A DNA stretch of 64,000 nt from Drosophila persimilis (GCF_003286085.1 NW_020825478.1:1-64000), one strand, 5' to 3'; counted from the first letter of the stretch, positions 13,405 to 25,666 are shown. The notes: generated from the letters alone by a model not told the origin. Numbers and translations: made by a program.

Positions 13405-14697
13405 GGTATAGCAAAGTTATCCGCTATTCCCAAATTGTTTGAGAAGGTTTTAACTCCGCACTTGCAACATCTCTGCAAGTCACTTATATCTCCAACTCAG
13501 CATGGATTTATAAGGCGGCGATCAACCACCACGAACTTGTTAGAGTTTACCTCTTTCATTATTAAAGGCTTTCAAGGTAACTTACAGACGGATGTTATTT
13601 ACACCGACTTTAGTAAAGCATTCGACTCTGTAAACCATTCCCTTTTAGCACATAAACTTGACCTTTTAGGGTTTCCGCCCAACCTCCTGAGATGGATTTC
13701 TAGCTATCTTTGTTCTAGGTCTCAAAGAGTCCTCTTCAAAAACTCCCTCTCTTTACCAGTAAAGGTTTCTTCGGGAGTACCACAGGGCAGCCATCTAGGC
13801 CCCTTACTCTTCACACTCTTTATTAATGACTTGCCTTCAGTAATAACATACTCTCGAGTACTTATGTATGCGGATGATGTTAAACTCTGTGTCCAGTACA
13901 AGGACATTTCATTTCATTCTCGCTTGCAATCCGATCTCAATAGCTTTCAGTCATGGTGTTGTGCAAACTTGTTACACCTTAATGCCTCGAAATGCAAAGT
14001 TATGACATTTCATCGTTCTAACCCTTTGTTGGCTCCCTACACCCTATTTGGGGGTTCTCTTGAGAGAATTACCCTGGTGGATGATCTGGGTGTTATGTTA
14101 GATCCCAAGTTAAAGTTTTCCGAACACATTTCTACCATGGTAAATAAGGCCATGGGCGTGCTTGGGTTTATAAAGAGGTGGTCAAAGGAATTTGACGACC
14201 CCTATATAACAAAGACTCTCTATACCTCGCTTGTTCGTCCGATCTTAGAATACGGCTCCTGTGTATGGTGCCCTCAGTACAAAGTACACCAGGACCGTAT
14301 AGAATCAGTACAGAAAAACTTTTTACTCTTTGCTCTGCGGGGCCTTAACTGGGATGCGGGTGTAAGACTCCCATCTTACTCTAGTAGACTATTATTAGTA
14401 AACCTCCCATCCTTAGTTAACCGTAGAAAAATGCTTGGTGTGATATTTATGCACAACTTGATCAGGGGTGACATAGACAGCCCTGATCTGTTGAGCCGCA
14501 TAAACTTCACGATTCCTATTAGACTGACTAGAAACTTTATACCGTTGTTCCTTCCACTTTGTAGATCGAATTATTCCTTGCATGAACCGTTTAGGGTCTT
14601 ATGCTCGGACTATAATTCCCTCTACCATATTATATCCTCCACTAATTCTCTTCCTCTTATTAAATTACTAATCCTTACACACCTTTCTAGTAATTAG
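13405..14697 (+). pseudogene. Non-LTR retrotransposon reverse transcriptase, 5' truncated
   Basis: About 430 codons of a LINE reverse transcriptase, open to a stop at 14697. Visible blocks: AIPKLFEKVL (N-terminal RT block), DFSKAFDSVNH (block A with its catalytic Asp), SGVPQGSHLGPLLF (block B) and YADD near 13870 (catalytic centre), then a thumb-like tail with NLLHLNASKCKVM. These fit the jockey/CR1 group of insect LINEs; I cannot name the family. Everything upstream (ORF1, endonuclease, start of RT) is absent because the sequence begins abruptly inside a BEL gag. The first three codons of the open frame come from gag. There is no poly-A or clear simple-repeat tail before the next BEL repeat. 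A 5' truncated or recombined fragment. Confidence 0.85.
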
Positions 14698-14993
14698 TAA
14701 TTGTAGTGGTATTTGTATTTTGTATTTTATTGCATGCTTAATTTCTTAATAAGTTTAGTGCTAATTTTCCTCGAAGGTTAGTCTAATATCTATCTTTCTT
14801 GCATGCTCGCGTTTGGTTCGGCTACGCACCGCGCGTCATGCGGCAGCGCCCCTCGGTCGGTTGGGCGGGAGGAGGGCTGCGTTTTGCCTGGGATCCGCGC
14901 GTAACAGCCTTCTGCTGGTGTCACACGGGCCACTTGACGGTGCAGTAATTGCATCGCCTCTTGTTAGATGCAGTCATTGCATGTCAACGTCCA
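14698..14993. other. Unassigned segment between LINE and BEL repeat 2
   Basis: The first 100 bp are AT-rich and may be LINE 3' UTR. From about 14806 the sequence turns GC-rich (gcatgctcgcgtttgg onward), unlike the flanking LINE, BEL and satellite. Near 14940-14985 two similar words, tgcagtaattgcat and tgcagtcattgcat, lie about 27 bp apart. It does not recur elsewhere in the window. It may be part of the LINE 3' end or a fragment of a further element. The 72-codon ORF across it ends in the BEL repeat and is not convincing. Confidence 0.5.
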
Positions 14994-15400
14994 ATAGCTG
15001 TGTTGTTGTTTTGCTCGTGTCCGAAACATAACTGTAATGTTCTCACACGCATAGCCAAGCCCGCAGCTGCACACGCACACAGCGATGCGTTCCGTTGTTT
15101 TGCATTGAGACCGTCGCGTCGAGTCTTATCGCGTGATCTTTCAATTCCCTTTTGCTCGACTTCTTTTCGCGGAGTTGATGCAGTAGAAACTTCTAGACGA
15201 AGCCGCCCGCACGCTTAGTTTGAACCGCAGTAGAAACTTCGAGACGAAGCCGCCCGCACGCATAGTTTGTACCGCCGCAGAATCGAACCCCCCGCTATTC
15301 TTGTAATATAATTGTACTATAACCACCAATATTAAATAATCAATAAATAATAAATAAGCTCAAGATATAAACGATTATACAGTCCACTAATTTATAACCA
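14994..15400 (+). repeat. BEL terminal repeat 2 (5' truncated)
   Basis: Matches the last 407 bp of repeat 1, starting at atagctgtgttg and ending ATAACCA. The missing first 111 bp contain the pol-tail region. It has the ccgaaacataac and gattatacag variants, as repeat 1 does. Because the match begins next to TGTGTTG, this copy is also compatible with an LTR proper that begins there. Confidence 0.8.
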
Positions 15401-15410
15401 TAGCAAATTT

Positions 15411-15428
15411 TGGTCCTTCGAGCCGGAT
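15411..15428 (+). promoter_or_regulatory. Primer-binding site, tRNA-Tyr type (copy B)
   Basis: Same 18-base site as at 12382, again 10 bp after the terminal repeat; it marks the start of internal region B. Confidence 0.75.
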
Positions 15429-15486
15429 CTCCGCGTTTGAGTTTATTTAGATACATATTGAGTGATACCGTTACCCGCTGTTTGCC

Positions 15487-16692
15487 ATGAAGGCCCTAGT
15501 GCATCGTCTAATTCAGCAACGTGGGGCCTGCAAATCCCAATTAACTCGCGTGGCTGCGGAGGCTCAAGAGTTTGTACAGTCATGTACTTCTGTGCAAACA
15601 TTAGAGCACAAGTTGGACCGACTTGTTGCAACTTTCAACCGCTTTATGGAGCTGTCTGAAGAGCTGGTGCAATATAATGATGAAGATGAATACGTGGATC
15701 CGGATTTGGACATCCCCGGATATGAGAAAAGGTTCTTTAGTGCGCATAGTATCTTCACTGAAGCCATACGTGACCGGAGCAGTCACGAGAATGAGCACGA
15801 CAACTCAAATCTACTGCTATCGACCACTGTGGAACGCTTATTTGAGGGACAAACTCAACTTCTGGAGAGGATTCGGGACTCATCGGGAACCACAGAGCTG
15901 CAGTTCGAGAAAATACGCATTCCGACGTTTTCGGGCAGATACGAGGATTGGTGTCAGTTTAGTGACTTGTTCTTAGGCTCAGTCGACAAGAAGAGTAGTC
16001 TGTCCAAGTGCCAAAAGTTTCATTATTTGAAATCCTATCTGGATGGTGAAGCGTTGTCTCTGATAAAACATATTCCCGTATCGGATGCCAATTACCAGGA
16101 CGCATGGGAGAGGCTCGAAAATCGCTACAACAAGAAGTCACTGATTGCTCGTTCGTTCATTCAAAACTTTCTTTCGTTGCCAACCGCAAAGGGTTCAAAC
16201 ATCGCCGAGTTGCGTAAGATAGTCGACACCGCTGACGAAAGTATACGTGGTCTACATGCGCTGAGCTGCGACAGCCGCGATGTGTGGCTAATCCATATCT
16301 TGCTCTCAAAGTTAGACCCGGAATGCAAGGAAGCGTGGGCCACCTCCAGTGAATCGTGCAAGGAAAATGTGACCATAAATGACCTGTTTGGCTTTGTCTT
16401 CGCCCGTTGCGATGCACTTGAGTCTTGTCAAGATCCAAAGCTAATCCAGGATACACACACGGTGCTGAATAAACGTCGTGCAATTTCTCATCATGTGGAC
16501 GTGCCAAATACGTCTGCTCGTGATTGTGTATATTGTCACGAGCAACACAGTCTTTATGCGTGCACTCAATTCAAGGCTCTGGATGTTGTGGACCGCCGCA
16601 AGTTCGCAAGGGATGGTCATTTGTGCTTCAATTGTCTAATCATCAAGTCAAGGAGTGTAATTCCACAAACACGTGCCGACTGTGTAAGCTGA
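15487..16692 (+). pseudogene. BEL gag B, frameshifted in the zinc knuckle
   Basis: The ATG opens a BEL Gag with a DUF1759 domain at about residues 150-260, followed by Cys/His-rich sequence (CVYCHEQHSLYAC). The first zinc knuckle starts CFNC at 16624-16635, but only 5 nt separate the second Cys codon from the His codon at 16641, where C-x4-H needs 12 nt. Seven nucleotides therefore appear to be lost. The gag frame then ends at the stop at 16690, while the second knuckle and protease continue in another frame. BEL elements normally make one continuous gag-pol protein, so this copy is inactive. Copy C carries the same lesion. Confidence 0.85.
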
Positions 16693-17033
16693 GGCACCAC
16701 ACTCTTGTTCATCCAGAGGACATACGCTCTGTCACGGCTTCCGCTGATGTCAATAACTCCGCTGACTCACCCGTCCGCTCGTCCAGTTTCCCTGCTGACG
16801 CTGATCCTGCCGTGGTCAGCCATCATACATTGGAGAGGAAATTCGTGGCCAAGAGTCAGGCCATATTGCCAACGATTTTGGCCACTATAGTCGACTCCTG
16901 GGGCAACGAGACCACCTGCAGGATACTGTTGGATACTGGTTCGACTATAACGATGGTCGCCGAATCATTTATTCAACGAATTGGCTCGTATACCAGTGGT
17001 TGGTCTAGGCGCAAATCCTGCTGGGGTTACTAG
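16635..17033 (+). pseudogene. BEL knuckle-protease segment B (shifted frame)
   Basis: This is the continuation of gag-pol after the first frameshift. It encodes the rest of knuckle 1 (HQVKEC), a second Cys/His cluster (CRLCKLRHHTLVH), a low-complexity Ser/Ala linker and the aspartic protease core ILLDTGSTITM near 16924-16956, which corresponds to DUF1758 in BEL elements. Around 16975-16985 homology returns to the original frame, so a second, compensating indel is present just after the protease. The stop at 17031 ends the shifted frame. Confidence 0.8.
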
Positions 17034-20000
17034 AGGTCGCGCCACATTCACGCTGCTCTCCCGCACAAGCTCGGCCTCAGTGGTGGTAGCAGGTCTGATT
17101 ATGAACACTTTAACCTCCTCGATTCCAGCCCAGAGGATCGAGTCTAACACACCGATGTGGAAAAGGATTCGTGATCTACCCTTAGCGGACCCTACATTTG
17201 GTAAACCAGGCGAAATCGACGTGATCTTAGGAGCTGATCAGCTTTGGAACTTGTACACTGGACAACGCAAAGAGTTTGGTTCTGAATATCCTATTGCACT
17301 TCATACTAATTTTGGTTGGGTCATTACAGGCAGCTACCATCTCAGTAGTGATGCTCACAACCACGCACTAGCACATCACGCGCACGAGGATCTGGACACT
17401 TTGGTTCGATCGTTCATGGACATGGAACGAGTTCAACCAAGTGACGCTACCATTGATGCTAGTGATCCCGCTGAGCAACACTTCGTTCATACGCACGCCC
17501 GCAGAAACGATGGCGTGTACATCGTCCAATACCCGTTCAAGGAATCTGCCCCTCCGATGGGGTCCACACTGCCACAAGCACTACGCCGCTTTTCTTCTCT
17601 CGAGCGGAAATTTCGAAAATTTCCTGCGCTCAAACAACAGTATGTCGAGTTTATGGAGGATTATATACAACGAGGACACATGGAGGTGATTCCTTCTACT
17701 ACCGTAGAAAACGGTCCCGCCAATCACAATTACTTAGCACACCACGCAGTATTTAAACCAGATAGCACCACCACGAAATGCCGAGTTGTATTCGATGGCT
17801 CTGGGGAGGACTGCAATGGATCTTCACTTAATTCACGACTACACATCGGACCACCTATTCAAAGGGATTTACTTGGAGTATGTCTACGTTTCCGTCAGCA
17901 TCGCTATGTGTTTTGTACGGACATTGAGAAAATTTTTAGAGGCATCCTGGTTTCAGAAGATCACACGCATTACCAACGGATTGTCTGGCGAAAGGAGGAG
18001 ACTGCTACACTCGATCATTATCGATTGCTGACCGTGACGTATGGTTTAGCGTCTTCGCCGTTCTTGGCTGTTCGAGTTCTCAAGCAGATCGCGCAAGATC
18101 ATGCCGATTTGTATCCGAAGGCTGCTGCTGTGCTTGTACGAGACGCGTACGTGGATGATATCCCTACTGGTTGCGATAGTATCGACGATCTCATTGCACT
18201 CAAAGATGAATTAATTTTGCTATTGAGCCAAGCTCAATTTAAACTTCGAAAATGGAGTTCAAACTGTTGGTCACTACTCAAATCGCTGCCACAGGACATT
18301 TATAGTTGGCTGAGCTCGGTCGACTGGAACGAACCACTACTCGCGCAGCTATGCGCACGGTGGCAACAGTTTGTAGCCGAAGTTCATTTACTGGAAAGCT
18401 GTCGCATACCCCGCTACCTATCCTCGCCACTTCAAGCAACGGAGCTGCATGGATTCGCCGATGCGTCATCTCATGCATACGCCGCTGTCATCTACAGTCG
18501 CGTGAGAGTCAATAATGACTACGCTGTAACACTGATCGCCGCAAAAACCCGGGTGGCACCCATCAAACCTATCTCCATCCCACGGCTCGAGTTGAATGCC
18601 GCCCATCTTCTGTCGAAATTGATGTCTCTGGTTAAGCAAACTCTAACTATTCCTATTTCCAGTACTTCGTGTTGGTCAGACTCCGAACATGTACTACATT
18701 GGCTCTCATCACCCCCACGGACTTGGAACACTTATGTTTGTAATCGCACGGCTGAGATTCTAGAAGCTTGCCCACGTAGCTGCTGCCACGTAGCTGCCCA
18801 CATTCGCACTGAGGACAATCCCGCGGACTGTGCATCACGCGGACTTCTACCAAAGGATCTGGTAGAACATCAACTGTGGTGGAATGGACCACCGTGGCTT
18901 TCCCAATCACATCGCACTTGGCCACCTGCTAAGGCCAAGTTCGCACTGTCGACTGAGGACGCTGAGCGGATGGAAGTAAAGGTCAAGCCCCAAGTTAATC
19001 TACACATTTCCAATGAAGGAGATGATCTTAACTGTATGATCAACAAAGCTTCCTCCTGGTCACATCTCTTGCGGACACTTAGCTATTGCTTTCGGTTCGT
19101 ACATCGTCTTCGTTGCAAGGACCGCCTGTCATCATTTTTATCGTCATGGGAGCTTCAATATGCCCGCTCTAGGGTAATCAAACATGTCCAGATGGAGTTC
19201 TTCCAAGTGGAGTACAGACAGCTGAGCACTGGACAAGCCCTTTCTCAAAAATCCAAGTTGATTCACTACACTCCATTTGTTGACGACCAAGGAATTCTGC
19301 GCGTAGGAGGACGCATTGGAAACTCGATGACAACCTATGACGCAAAACATCCCATACTTCTTCCAAAGGAATCACCAGTCGCTGTTTTAATAGCTAGACA
19401 CCAGCACGTCACATCGTTACACGCTGGAGTCGAATTTATGTTTCACACGTTGAGACAGAAGTATTGGATCCTGGGAGCCCGTAACACAGTCCGCAAAATT
19501 GTATTCAACTGCAAGATATGCTTCCTCCAGCGCAAAGGAACGAGTACACAGCTCATGGCTGATCTTCCCGCCGTTCGCGTTCAGCCCACCCGCTGCTTTC
19601 TACATTCTGGATTGGATTACGCTGGACCAGCTACCATCAAGACATCAGCAGGTCGGACACCGAAGTTTGGCAAAGCTTGGTTTGCCATCTTTGTTTGTCT
19701 GTCCACCAAAGCAATTCATATCGAGCTCGTCAGTGATTTGACGACTCCTGCATTTATCGCCGCTTTCAAACGTTTTTGGTCTCGACGTGGCCCTATATCC
19801 GACTTGTACTCGGACAATGGCACAACATTCCATGGAGCCAGAAAGGAACTAACGGAGATGCAACGGATAGCTGTATCTCAAAGTCAAGACGAGGAAATTG
19901 CTAATTTTCTGACGAGTCAGGACATCAACTGGCACTTCATTCCGCCATCTGCCCCGCACTTTGGAGGTCTTTGGGAAACAGGCGTACGATCTATCAAACT

Positions 20001-20538
20001 CCACCTTCGCCGAGTAATTGGTAGCAGTGCGTTAACCTTCGAGGAATATTCAACAATTTTAACTCAGATTGAAGGGTTACTCAACTCTCGCCCACTGTGC
20101 GCGCCCAGCGATCACAGCTTGGATCCCCTTACCCCCGCTCATTTTCTTACAGGTCAACCTCACATGTCGGTGCCGGAGCCGTCCTTGTTAGACGTCAACA
20201 TTAACAGACTGCAGCGTTGGAGACAACTGCAAGCCAAGGTTCAAGGATTCTGGAAACGTTGGAATCTGGAATACTTTACTTGCTTGCAACCTCGCACGAA
20301 ATGGCAGCAGGAGTCCAACGACATAACCGTGGACACTCTTGTGGTACTGAAGGAGCCAAATCAACCGCCTAGCAAGTGGCTGCTTGGGCGAATCACCGAA
20401 GTTCATCCTGGCCAAGACGAGAGGGTTCGAGTGGTCACCGTCAAAACCGCCCGAGGAGTGTACAAGAGTGTTCAATGTTCATGTATATTGCGATTGACCT
20501 ATTTACACGCTCATGATTGTAGTACACCGCCTAAGTAA
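16981..20538 (+). pseudogene. BEL pol B: reverse transcriptase, RNase H, integrase
   Basis: A long open frame with no real start of its own (it opens at TTG); it is the 3' part of the broken gag-pol. In order: C-terminal protease region, reverse transcriptase with DIEKIFRGI and the catalytic YVDD at 18148-18159, the Pao-type RNase H region (FADASSHAYAAV, ELNAAHLLSKL, NPADCASRG), an integrase zinc domain ending CKIC, the integrase core with Asp at 19615, Asp at 19813 and Glu at 19975 (FGGLWE), and a C-terminal DUF5641-like domain. The frame stops at 20536, inside sequence shared with the terminal repeats. The domains themselves look undamaged; the upstream frameshifts disable the polyprotein. 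It differs from copy C at about five bases. Confidence 0.9.
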
Positions 20539-20959
20539 CTATTTTTACGCGCATAGCTGTGTTGTTGTTTTGCTCGTGTCCAAAACATAACTGTAATGTT
20601 CTCACACGCATAGCCAAGCCCGCAGCTGCACACGCACACAGCGATGCGTTCCGTTGTTTTGCATTGAGACCGTCGCGTCGAGTCTTATCGCGTGATCTTT
20701 CAATTCCCTTTTGCTCGACTTCTTTTCGCGGAGTTGATGCAGTAGAAACTTCTAGACGAAGCCGCCCGCACGCTTAGTTTGAACCGCAGTAGAAACTTCG
20801 AGACGAAGCCGCCCGCACGCATAGTTTGTACCGCCGCAGAATCGAACCCCCCGCTATTCTTGTAATATAATTGTACTATAACCACCAATATTAAATAATC
20901 AATAAATAATAAATAAGCTCAAGATATAAACGATTATACAGTCCACTAATTTATAACCA
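20471..20959 (+). repeat. BEL terminal repeat 3 (489 bp)
   Basis: Identical in extent to repeat 4 and to positions 30-518 of repeat 1, ending ATAACCA. It joins pol directly at ttcaatgttcatg, so the last 22 codons of pol lie inside it. It carries the ccaaaacataac variant shared with repeat 4, and gattatacag shared with repeats 1 and 2. Confidence 0.8.
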
Positions 20960-20969
20960 TAGCAAATTT

Positions 20970-20987
20970 TGGTCCTTCGAGCCGGAT
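20970..20987 (+). promoter_or_regulatory. Primer-binding site, tRNA-Tyr type (copy C)
   Basis: Same 18-base site as at 12382 and 15411. Its distance from the previous site, 5559 bp, is the repeat-to-repeat length of unit B. Confidence 0.75.
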
Positions 20988-21045
20988 CTCCGCGTTTGAG
21001 TTTATTTAGATACATATTGAGTGATACCGTTACCCGCTGTTTGCC

Positions 21046-21820
21046 ATGAAGGCCCTAGTGCATCGTCTAATTCAGCAACGTGGGGCCTGCAAATCCCAAT
21101 TAACTCGCGTGGCTGCGGAGGCTCAAGAGTTTGTACAGTCATGTACTTCTGTGCAAACATTAGAGCACAAGTTGGACCGACTTGTTGCAACTTTCAACCG
21201 CTTTATGGAGCTGTCTGAAGAGCTGGTGCAATATAATGATGAAGATGAATACGTGGATCCGGATTTGGACATCCCCGGATATGAGAAAAGGTTCTTTAGT
21301 GCGCATAGTATCTTCACTGAAGCCATACGTGACCGGAGCAGTCACGAGAATGAGCACGACAACTCAAATCTACTGCTATCGACCACTGTGGAACGCTTAT
21401 TTGAGGGACAAACTCAACTTCTGGAGAGGATTCGGGACTCATCGGGAACCACAGAGCTGCAGTTCGAGAAAATCCAGTGAATCGTGCAAGGAAAATGTGA
21501 CCATAAATGACCTGTTTGGCTTTGTCTTCGCCCGTTGCGATGCACTTGAGTCTTGTCAAGATCCAAAGCTAATCCAGGATACACACACGGTGCTGAATAA
21601 ACGTCGTGCAATTTCTCATCATGTGGACGTGCCAAATACGTCTGCTCGTGATTGTGTATATTGTCACGAGCAACACAGTCTTTATGCGTGCACTCAATTC
21701 AAGGCTCTGGATGTTGTGGACCGCCGCAAGTTCGCAAGGGATGGTCATTTGTGCTTCAATTGTCTAATCATCAAGTCAAGGAGTGTAATTCCACAAACAC
21801 GTGCCGACTGTGTAAGCTGA
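21046..21820 (+). pseudogene. BEL gag C, 431-bp internal deletion
   Basis: Starts like gag B, then after 21473 jumps to sequence matching 16346 of copy B. The loss of 431 bp (15915-16345 in B) removes most of the DUF1759 domain and shifts the frame, so the original frame ends at 21480 and the remaining gag reads in another frame to 21820. It also carries the 7-nt gap in the first zinc knuckle seen in B (near 21764). Doubly inactive. Confidence 0.85.
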
Positions 21821-22161
21821 GGCACCACACTCTTGTTCATCCAGAGGACATACGCTCTGTCACGGCTTCCGCTGATGTCAATAACTCCGCTGACTCACCC
21901 GTCCGCTCGTCCAGTTTCCCTGCTGACGCTGATCCTGCCGTGGTCAGCCATCATACATTGGAGAGGAAATTCGTGGCCAAGAGTCAGGCCATATTGCCAA
22001 CGATTTTGGCCACTATAGTCGACTCCTGGGGCAACGAGACCACCTGCAGGATACTGTTGGATACTGGTTCGACTATAACGATGGTCGCCGAATCATTTAT
22101 TCAACGAATTGGCTCGTATACCAGTGGTTGGTCTAGGCGCAAATCCTGCTGGGGTTACTAG
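21763..22161 (+). pseudogene. BEL knuckle-protease segment C
   Basis: Copy of the B segment at an offset of 5128 bp: second Cys/His cluster CRLCKLRHHTLVH and protease core LLDTGST, in a frame differing from both the preceding gag and the following pol. The two frameshifts are at the same positions as in B, so they predate the B/C duplication. Confidence 0.8.
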
Positions 22162-25100
22162 AGGTCGCGCCACATTCACGCTGCTCTCCCGCACAAGCTC
22201 GGCCTCAGTGGTGGTAGCAGGTCTGATTATGAACACTTTAACCTCCTCGATTCCAGCCCAGAGGATCGAGTCTAACACACCGATGTGGAAAAGGATTCGT
22301 GATCTACCCTTAGCGGACCCTACATTTGGTAAACCAGGCGAAATCGACGTGATCTTAGGAGCTGATCAGCTTTGGAACTTGTACACTGGACAACGCAAAG
22401 AGTTTGGTTCTGAATATCCTATTGCACTTCATACTAATTTTGGTTGGGTCATTACAGGCAGCTACCATCTCAGTAGTGATGCTCACAACCACGCACTAGC
22501 ACATCACGCGCACGAGGATCTGGACACTTTGGTTCGATCGTTCATGGACATGGAACGAGTTCAACCAAGTGACGCTACCATTGATGCTAGTGATCCCGCT
22601 GAGCAACACTTCGTTCATACGCACGCCCGCAGAAACGATGGCGTGTACATCGTCCAATACCCGTTCAAGGAATCTGCCCCTCCGATGGGGTCCACAGTGC
22701 CACAAGCACTACGCCGCTTTTCTTCTCTCGAGCGGAAATTTCGAAAATTTCCTGCGCTCAAACAACAGTATGTCGAGTTTATGGAGGATTATATACAACG
22801 AGGACACATGGAGGTGATTCCTTCTACTACCGTAGAAAACGGTCCCGCCAATCACAATTACTTAGCACACCACGCAGTATTTAAATCAGATAGCACCACC
22901 ACGAAATGCCGAGTTGTATTCGATGGCTCTGGGGAGGACTGCAATGGATCTTCACTTAATTCACGACTACACATCGGACCACCTATTCAAAGGGATTTAC
23001 TTGGAGTATGTCTACGTTTCCGTCAGCATCGCTATGTGTTTTGTACGGACATTGAGAAAATTTTTAGAGGCATCCTGGTTTCAGAAGATCACACGCATTA
23101 CCAACGGATTGTCTGGCGAAAGGAGGAGACTGCCACACTCGATCATTATCGATTGCTGACCGTGACGTATGGTTTAGCGTCTTCGCCGTTCTTGGCTGTT
23201 CGAGTTCTCAAGCAGATCGCGCAAGATCATGCCGATTTGTATCCGAAGGCTGCTGCTGTGCTTGTACGAGACGCGTACGTGGATGATATCCCTACTGGTT
23301 GCGATAGTATCGACGATCTCATTGCACTCAAAGATGAATTAATTTTGCTATTGAGCCAAGCTCAATTTAAACTTCGAAAATGGAGTTCAAACTGTTGGTC
23401 ACTACTCAAATCGCTGCCACAGGACATTTATAGTTGGCTGAGCTCGGTCGACTGGAACGAACCACTACTCGCGCAGCTATGCGCACGGTGGCAACAGTTT
23501 GTAGCCGAAGTTCATTTACTGGAAAGCTGTCGCATACCCCGCTACCTATCCTCGCCACTTCAAGCAACGGAGCTGCATGGATTCGCCGATGCGTCATCTC
23601 ATGCATACGCCGCTGTCATCTACAGTCGCGTGAGAGTCAATAATGACTACGCTGTAACACTGATCGCCGCAAAAACCCGGGTGGCACCCATCAAACCTAT
23701 CTCCATCCCACGGCTCGAGTTGAATGCCGCCCATCTTCTGTCGAAATTGATGTCTCTGGTTAAGCAAACTCTAACTATTCCTATTTCCAGTACTTCGTGT
23801 TGGTCAGACTCCGAACTTGTACTACATTGGCTCTCATCACCCCCACGGACTTGGAACACTTATGTTTGTAATCGCACGGCTGAGATTCTAGAAGCTTGCC
23901 CACGTAGCTGCTGCCAGGTAGCTGCCCACATTCGCACTGAGGACAATCCCGCGGACTGTGCATCACGCGGACTTCTACCAAAGGATCTGGTAGAACATCA
24001 ACTGTGGTGGAATGGACCACCGTGGCTTTCCCAATCACATCGCACTTGGCCACCTGCTAAGGCCAAGTTCGCACTGTCGACTGAGGACGCTGAGCGGATG
24101 GAAGTAAAGGTCAAGCCCCAAGTTAATCTACACATTTCCAATGAAGGAGATGATCTTAACTGTATGATCAACAAAGCTTCCTCCTGGTCACATCTCTTGC
24201 GGACACTTAGCTATTGCTTTCGGTTCGTACATCGTCTTCGTTGCAAGGACCGCCTGTCATCATTTTTATCGTCATGGGAGCTTCAATATGCCCGCTCTAG
24301 GGTAATCAAACATGTCCAGATGGAGTTCTTCCAAGTGGAGTACAGACAGCTGAGCACTGGACAAGCCCTTTCTCAAAAATCCAAGTTGATTCACTACACT
24401 CCATTTGTTGACGACCAAGGAATTCTGCGCGTAGGAGGACGCATTGGAAACTCGATGACAACCTATGACGCAAAACATCCCATACTTCTTCCAAAGGAAT
24501 CACCAGTCGCTGTTTTAATAGCTAGACACCAGCACGTCACATCGTTACACGCTGGAGTCGAATTTATGTTTCACACGTTGAGACAGAAGTATTGGATCCT
24601 GGGAGCCCGTAACACAGTCCGCAAAATTGTATTCAACTGCAAGATATGCTTCCTCCAGCGCAAAGGAACGAGTACACAGCTCATGGCTGATCTTCCCGCC
24701 GTTCGCGTTCAGCCCACCCGCTGCTTTCTACATTCTGGATTGGATTACGCTGGACCAGCTACCATCAAGACATCAGCAGGTCGGACACCGAAGTTTGGCA
24801 AAGCTTGGTTTGCCATCTTTGTTTGTCTGTCCACCAAAGCAATTCATATCGAGCTCGTCAGTGATTTGACGACTCCTGCATTTATCGCCGCTTTCAAACG
24901 TTTTTGGTCTCGACGTGGCCCTATATCCGACTTGTACTCGGACAATGGCACAACATTCCATGGAGCCAGAAAGGAACTAACGGAGATGCAACGGATAGCT
25001 GTATCTCAAAGTCAAGACGAGGAAATTGCTAATTTTCTGACGAGTCAGGACATCAACTGGCACTTCATTCCGCCATCTGCCCCGCACTTTGGAGGTCTTT

Positions 25101-25666
25101 GGGAAACAGGCGTACGATCTATCAAACTCCACCTTCGCCGAGTAATTGGTAGCAGTGCGTTAACCTTCGAGGAATATTCAACAATTTTAACTCAGATTGA
25201 AGGGTTACTCAACTCTCGCCCACTGTGCGCGCCCAGCGATCACAGCTTGGATCCCCTTACCCCCGCTCATTTTCTTACAGGTCAACCTCACATGTCGGTG
25301 CCGGAGCCGTCCTTGTTAGACGTCAACATTAACAGACTGCAGCGTTGGAGACAACTGCAAGCCAAGGTTCAAGGATTCTGGAAACGTTGGAATCTGGAAT
25401 ACTTTACTTGCTTGCAACCTCGCACGAAATGGCAGCAGGAGTCCAACGACATAACCGTGGACACTCTTGTGGTACTGAAGGAGCCAAATCAACCGCCTAG
25501 CAAGTGGCTGCTTGGGCGAATCACCGAAGTTCATCCTGGCCAAGACGAGAGGGTTCGAGTGGTCACCGTCAAAACCGCCCGAGGAGTGTACAAGAGTGTT
25601 CAATGTTCATGTATATTGCGATTGACCTATTTACACGCTCATGATTGTAGTACACCGCCTAAGTAA
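22109..25666 (+). pseudogene. BEL pol C: reverse transcriptase, RNase H, integrase
   Basis: The same length as pol B and nearly identical; I noted base differences near 22697, 22887, 23132, 23817 and 23918. It has the same domain order: RT with YVDD at about 23276, Pao-type RNase H, integrase zinc domain, D,D,E core (FGGLWE) and DUF5641-like tail. In the RNase H region B reads SDSEHVLHWL and C reads SDSELVLHWL; C seems closer to the usual BEL form. It is disabled by the upstream gag deletion and frameshifts. The last codons lie in terminal repeat 4. Confidence 0.9.
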
